Assembly: GCA_020080175.1 (NCBI GenBank)
Contig: JAGHQL010000015.1
Span: 1 to 64,000, forward strand
Source of the DNA: Glutinoglossum americanum
Taxonomy: Eukaryota > Ascomycota > Geoglossomycetes > Geoglossales > Geoglossaceae
DNA: 64,000 nt
Reading direction: 5' to 3'
Positions 60,018 to 64,000 of the stretch are shown piece after piece (within the stretch, counting starts at the first letter, position 1; each line of letters begins with the position of its first letter). The notes beneath the pieces were generated by a model, which made no database searches, was not told the origin of the DNA, and worked only from the letters and a program-made list of their open reading frames with translations. A program made the translations under genes and the position numbers.

Positions 60018-62041
60018 ATGGCTCGGAAGCGTCACACCCATCGGGCCGTCCACATACACGATCGAGCGCCTGCCCCCGAACCACATCCATTTCCGGTGCC
60101 CGTCGATGATTTAATAGGACCATCGACTGCCCAAGGCGCTGCTACGTTAGTTCAGAGGCAGCAGAACACCTTAACTGCGCCAACCTGCAGTGCTGGCCAG
60201 ACAAGTGGGAGGTGTGAGCGAGATTCTTCTACAAATAGTTCACTTCCAATCGCCCTAGGCGTTGTGTAAGCACTTAACACCGACGGTATAGGAACTCAAA
60301 GCTAACGTAATATAGCATCCCACTGGTTGGCGCTATCGTCGTTTTTATCTTCTTACACAGAAGACATGTCAACAAACTGAAGAGGGAAGAGATCAATGAT
60401 CCACATAAGTCCTTGGATTTTGGTATGGACCCGGCAGTTAATCCTTCTGGCAAGAGAAAAGGAAAGGACAGAGGAGGCCCCGAAACAATTTTACCAGACG
60501 AGAAAGGCCATCGCCAAGGCCGTGGAATGTCGATGGAGATGGGCATGGGTCATCCATACCTTCTGCCCCCAGAGCTACACAACTCAAGAGAGTCATTACA
60601 TTCGTTGTCTAGAAGCTATCATGGCACGGATGATCGATATGCTCGAGGGACAACGTTTATCCCGGGCGACAACTCCTCTATACGGTCCTTTCCAACGAGC
60701 CCTAGGAAATTCCCTGACAATTCTTCAATCAACACCGGCTCTACCGGGGGTGGTGATGGCACCAAGGATAATATGAAGCAAGAGCTTTTGAAGAACGCCG
60801 GGAGCATGTCTCTTTCGAGTCCGCCAAAACGAAATGCCTCATTGCCTCGCAACGACGGATCCAACCCCACTAGTGCTGAAACACTCGAACCGGTCACTCC
60901 AATAATCCCACGCAAAAACGTGCCCATAGCTACGGCAGAGGGTGGGCTCCATCCTCCGGCTATGGCTGAAGAGAATAGAGACTCATATATCGATCGTGAT
61001 GGAGGCGATATGCGAAGGAGTAACAACTACCTAGCGGGCTTCATCAACCTCCGAGCTTCGTCGATAGACACGGACAATCATCCATCAGAATCACATACGG
61101 ACCCGCCATCACTGCAGCAAACTGAGAAACGGGTATCTCCCCCTGTTATCAATATGCCGCCTTCGCCCCCTAGACCGATAAGGAAAGACTCTGCGAATGC
61201 TCCCGCATTCCAGGCGGCTCAGGATGATACTCAATTAGATAGTGACAGTGATTACGGTGACGCCTTCAACGTTACTCCTCCGTCGCCAGACCGCCCTTCG
61301 CACCCTCCTATCGCTAGTACCGCAAAGGTTGATGTTGCCCCTGCGCCAGCTAATGAGCATACTGCTACCGGCTTGGAAGCGCCCAATTTTGATACTCGTA
61401 GACTGTCACTGAGCATCCGGCCGCTTCCGCGAGAAGACCCAAGTGACTCACCGGAACAGAGAGCAAATAGAATCAGATCCTTCTATAAGGAATATTTCGA
61501 TGATTCTAAGCCAGGACCCACTGAAAACGGCGGTTATTATGAGGACTATGACCCAGGCTACTTGGAACAACACCAGGGCGATGCTGCCGCTATCCTCGAC
61601 TCAGAGACAGGTGGCTTTGTTGTCGCTAAAGCTCCGTACGCGGAACCCGTAACTCGTCGCGCCATGACGCCGCCACCGAGAGCGCCTCCACGATTCCAAA
61701 GTCGAGGCCCGCACAGGGGCCAGCAATCCATGAGTGGTTTCATGCCTCCTGGTCCGCGTGCGTACTCTTCCGCCTCAGGCCGTTTAGGGCCTGCAGGACG
61801 TCGCCCAAGCAAACCTCTTCCACCACCATCTCCCCTTAGGGTTCTTCCAACCCCACATCTACTCAGAGAGGATGCCTTTGCTTTGCCAATTGAGTTCGCT
61901 CCTCCACCCACGTATAAGGACAGGGCTGTGGGTAGACCTGAGAGCCCGTTGGGTGGCTACAGGCCGTATTCACCTGCTGTTCCAGCCCATTTACCTCTTG
62001 CATCATCGTTTGACGAACTCGCTGCTATGCCTAGCCCGTAA
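60018..62041 (+). CDS. Conserved fungal single-pass membrane protein, 657 aa
   Basis: Exons 60018-60265 and 60316-62041. Residues about 1-74 are a short, Pro/His/Ser-rich N-terminal region; the membrane span is LPIALGVVIPLVGAIVVFIF, whose second half comes from exon 2; it is followed by the basic juxtamembrane HRRHVNKLKREEINDPHKSL and DFGMD. The long tail is Ser/Pro-rich and disordered. The last about 60 residues (KPLPPPSPLRVLPTPHLLRE, LPIEFAPPPTYKDRAVGRPE, SFDELAAMPSP) form a motif that I recall as conserved across filamentous ascomycetes, but no function is attached to it. No signal peptide is visible, so an N-out anchor is inferred. Possible role at the plasma membrane; unproven. Confidence 0.75.
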
Positions 62042-64000
62042 TACAACCCCTTCTTTCCCCATCCCACTTTAGTACTTTAAAGGCTAATGTTGACCCAGTT
62101 ATGCTCTGAGGAAATCTGGAACATTCACTGCTCTAGATTTTGCCCTTCCACCACGTTTCAAGAATTCCGACACGGCAAGTGACGCAGGCAGCATTCGGAG
62201 CAATAGAACCGGGGTATCGACAAATCAGCTCCATAGCATCCGGGCTGGCGCTTATCGCGTTAGTCGATTACCCACTGATATGGTTGGGACGAGGGACGAT
62301 CTTGCAACTAGTTTGAGGCCAACATGGAGCATGAGACCGCACGATTCATAAATCTGTCTTAACTCTACTTATAAATATCTCCTTGCGGAAGTTCTTCTGA
62401 CAATAGATCTCTTGGCTTTTCGTTTGGGTACTGGTGTTGGTCAGATCGACAATGTTCTGCGAAAACGACAAAGCTGTGCTGCGTCACTTTGCGAACCTTC
62501 ACGATAAATGAGCAGCTTTCTCTCTCCTTCCCCACCCTCCTAAGGATATCCCCGCCACGTCATAGTTAGAACCCCTAATTCCCTAACCATCTCTTGTGTT
62601 TATATCATGTCCTGAGCGGTATATTTTTTTTTTTATTGGCAGACCAGAGCGCACAGAAACTGGAATTTTCACAGCATCTTTCTGATGCTCGTGTGTCTGA
62701 ATGTATAAATTGGGCTGTCGTTTCACTCTTCACGTGCCCAGAGCCACATCTTGCGCTTTTTGCGTACCATGTCGTTCTTATTCATACTCTGCCGCATGTC
62801 CATCACCTTCCTTGAACATCACAAGGTGCCTTACTGTTTAATCCGATCATCCACCTTGCGCTGGAATAGAGTCGATTCCATCAATCGATTCTGCCTTTGT
62901 GATGGACACCTACTTGTGTGGGAAGCATTCATAAATGGAGGACTCGCTCGTAAACACTTTGGTCAGCTTGGCTTGCACATTGCCCGCATTTCATAGATCC
63001 GGGCCTACAAGAATGTGTCGTTCGTCCTTTTGCTCTGTATTATAATATCCATTCGAACTACTCGCCCTTGCTAGGTTGGGCACCACCCCCGTGTATCTAG
63101 GCTACCCTCTATTGGCACTTGTTGATCGTTGAAGGAAGACAATCGATAGCAGCTTTAAAAGCAAGGCCGTGAAGCCTGCAAGGCTCCAAGATTCCCAAAA
63201 TGACCCTGTGAAAGATACAAATTGTACTTTCACGTGCTCCTCACGTGCAAAGTAGTACGATCTTCGAGGAAGTATGCTATGCTGGGACGTCTGCAGCACC
63301 CCTCTGCGACAACCCAATTGGTCACAGTTTCCACCCAGCACCACGGTAATTCCATGAATTTGACACAAGACTGGTTTATTCTAGAAGAGAGTTCGCTCAT
63401 CTCCAACATCATGTTTCGGGAAAACCCAACTCCAAAACCATGCATCGCAACAACGCGCGCGCGAGTACTCTACCGAAGGAAACGGGAAACTAGAACAAGC
63501 TTTCCAGCTTTACGACGCAGCATGTGTTAACACGAAACAATGTCTGTTTTCTTTCAGATCTGTCAAAGCCCCATGCACACCGCCAACCACTCATATACGA
63601 CACACGAATGCCTCCCTGCAGCGTTAATGTGCGAGTACGTAGCGCTGAGGGAAATATATTGTTCTAATTAAAAAATTTCCGTGAATACGAGAGGGCAGGA
63701 TAGCCTCCTGTCCTAAGAAAATTTTCAAGAATAGAGTACGCTGCATAAGAACGGCAGTTATACGTATAAACCCTAGGCTCGCAAGGCACTCTCCGTAGGG
63801 CAATGCTGAATTTGGTGCAACGGCCGGCCTCTTTCCTCCCTTTGGTATTAGACCGAGAAAAAGGAGCCGGGACCGGATAGCTGCTTCATCGCCAGAAAAC
63901 CAAATGCGTGTGCGCAGCCACGTATTTTCGCGGAGCGCAGCGGAACGGAATTTCGTGAGATGGGAATACGCCGTGCGACGGGGCTTGTCTTACGCGACTA
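62042..64000. other. Gene-empty right end
   Basis: No gene supported on either strand. It contains a T-run at 62624-62634 and CACGTG sites at 62731-62736, 63231-63236 and 63242-63247, the last two forming a close tandem pair. It may be the promoter of a gene beyond the window. Confidence 0.5.
63231..63247. promoter_or_regulatory. Tandem CACGTG pair
   Basis: Two CACGTG palindromes, each followed by C, begin 11 bp apart. This is the binding core of bHLH factors of the Cbf1/Pho4/SREBP kind; which factor acts here is unknown. Confidence 0.4.

Overview
The window is nuclear DNA of a filamentous ascomycete (Pezizomycotina). Evidence: about 25 densely packed, multi-exon protein genes on both strands; short introns, mostly 45-125 nt, with GT(A/G)(A/T)G(T) donors, CT(A/G)A(C/T) branch sites and AG acceptors; and a fungal gene set including a NUC-2/PHO81-type CDK inhibitor, Rrn6, a DUF2293 protein, Ypi1 and a HulA/Rsp5-like ligase. 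I cannot place it more finely; an early-diverging class such as Pezizomycetes is a guess. All gene models below were built by hand from splice phase and family alignment from memory. For most multi-exon genes the summed exon length is a multiple of three. No rRNA, convincing tRNA, CRISPR array or recognisable transposon or virus-derived element was seen.

Layout. 1-1.5 kb: 3' part of a PAP2 lipid phosphatase, then 1.6 kb of simple-sequence DNA. 3.1-7.1 kb: an unrecognised 473-aa protein (-), a SET-only methyltransferase (-) and TRAPPC13 (+). 7.2-8.2 kb: an unresolved, interrupted coding region. 8.7-14.3 kb: a DENN/C1 protein and a secreted CREG-like protein. 14.3-17.3 kb: a minisatellite, a second broken coding region and gene-poor DNA. 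17.3-31.8 kb: a Mid2-like membrane protein (-), AGX1 (-), VPS29 (+), PHO81 (+), a small membrane protein (-) and RRN6 (-). 32-38.5 kb: SPC25, a CHY/RING ligase, MZT1, VPS20 (-) and a LYR-type protein. 38.9-44.6 kb: a mitochondrial carrier (-) and a DUF2293 protein (-). 44.8-53.6 kb: RIX7, YPI1 (-), PAB2 and RSP5. 54.3-62 kb: CRM1 (-) and a conserved single-pass membrane protein (+). The last 2 kb carry no gene I can support.

The genes are housekeeping functions rather than one pathway: phosphate sensing, glyoxylate metabolism, membrane traffic (VPS29, VPS20, TRAPPC13, DENN), ribosome production (RRN6, RIX7), mitosis (SPC25, MZT1), RNA and nuclear export (PAB2, CRM1) and ubiquitin ligation. 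Many are head-to-head pairs sharing 150-450 bp promoters (SET/TRAPPC13, AGX1/VPS29, RRN6/SPC25, VPS20/LYR, DUF2293/RIX7, YPI1/PAB2), several with a CACGTG site.

The most interesting points concern gene structure: a stop-free 123-nt intron that splits the PHO81 start codon and would leave a usable ATG whether spliced or retained, microexons of 15 and 18 nt, three probable GC-AG introns, and two coding regions whose interruptions are either decay or introns of only 29-38 nt.
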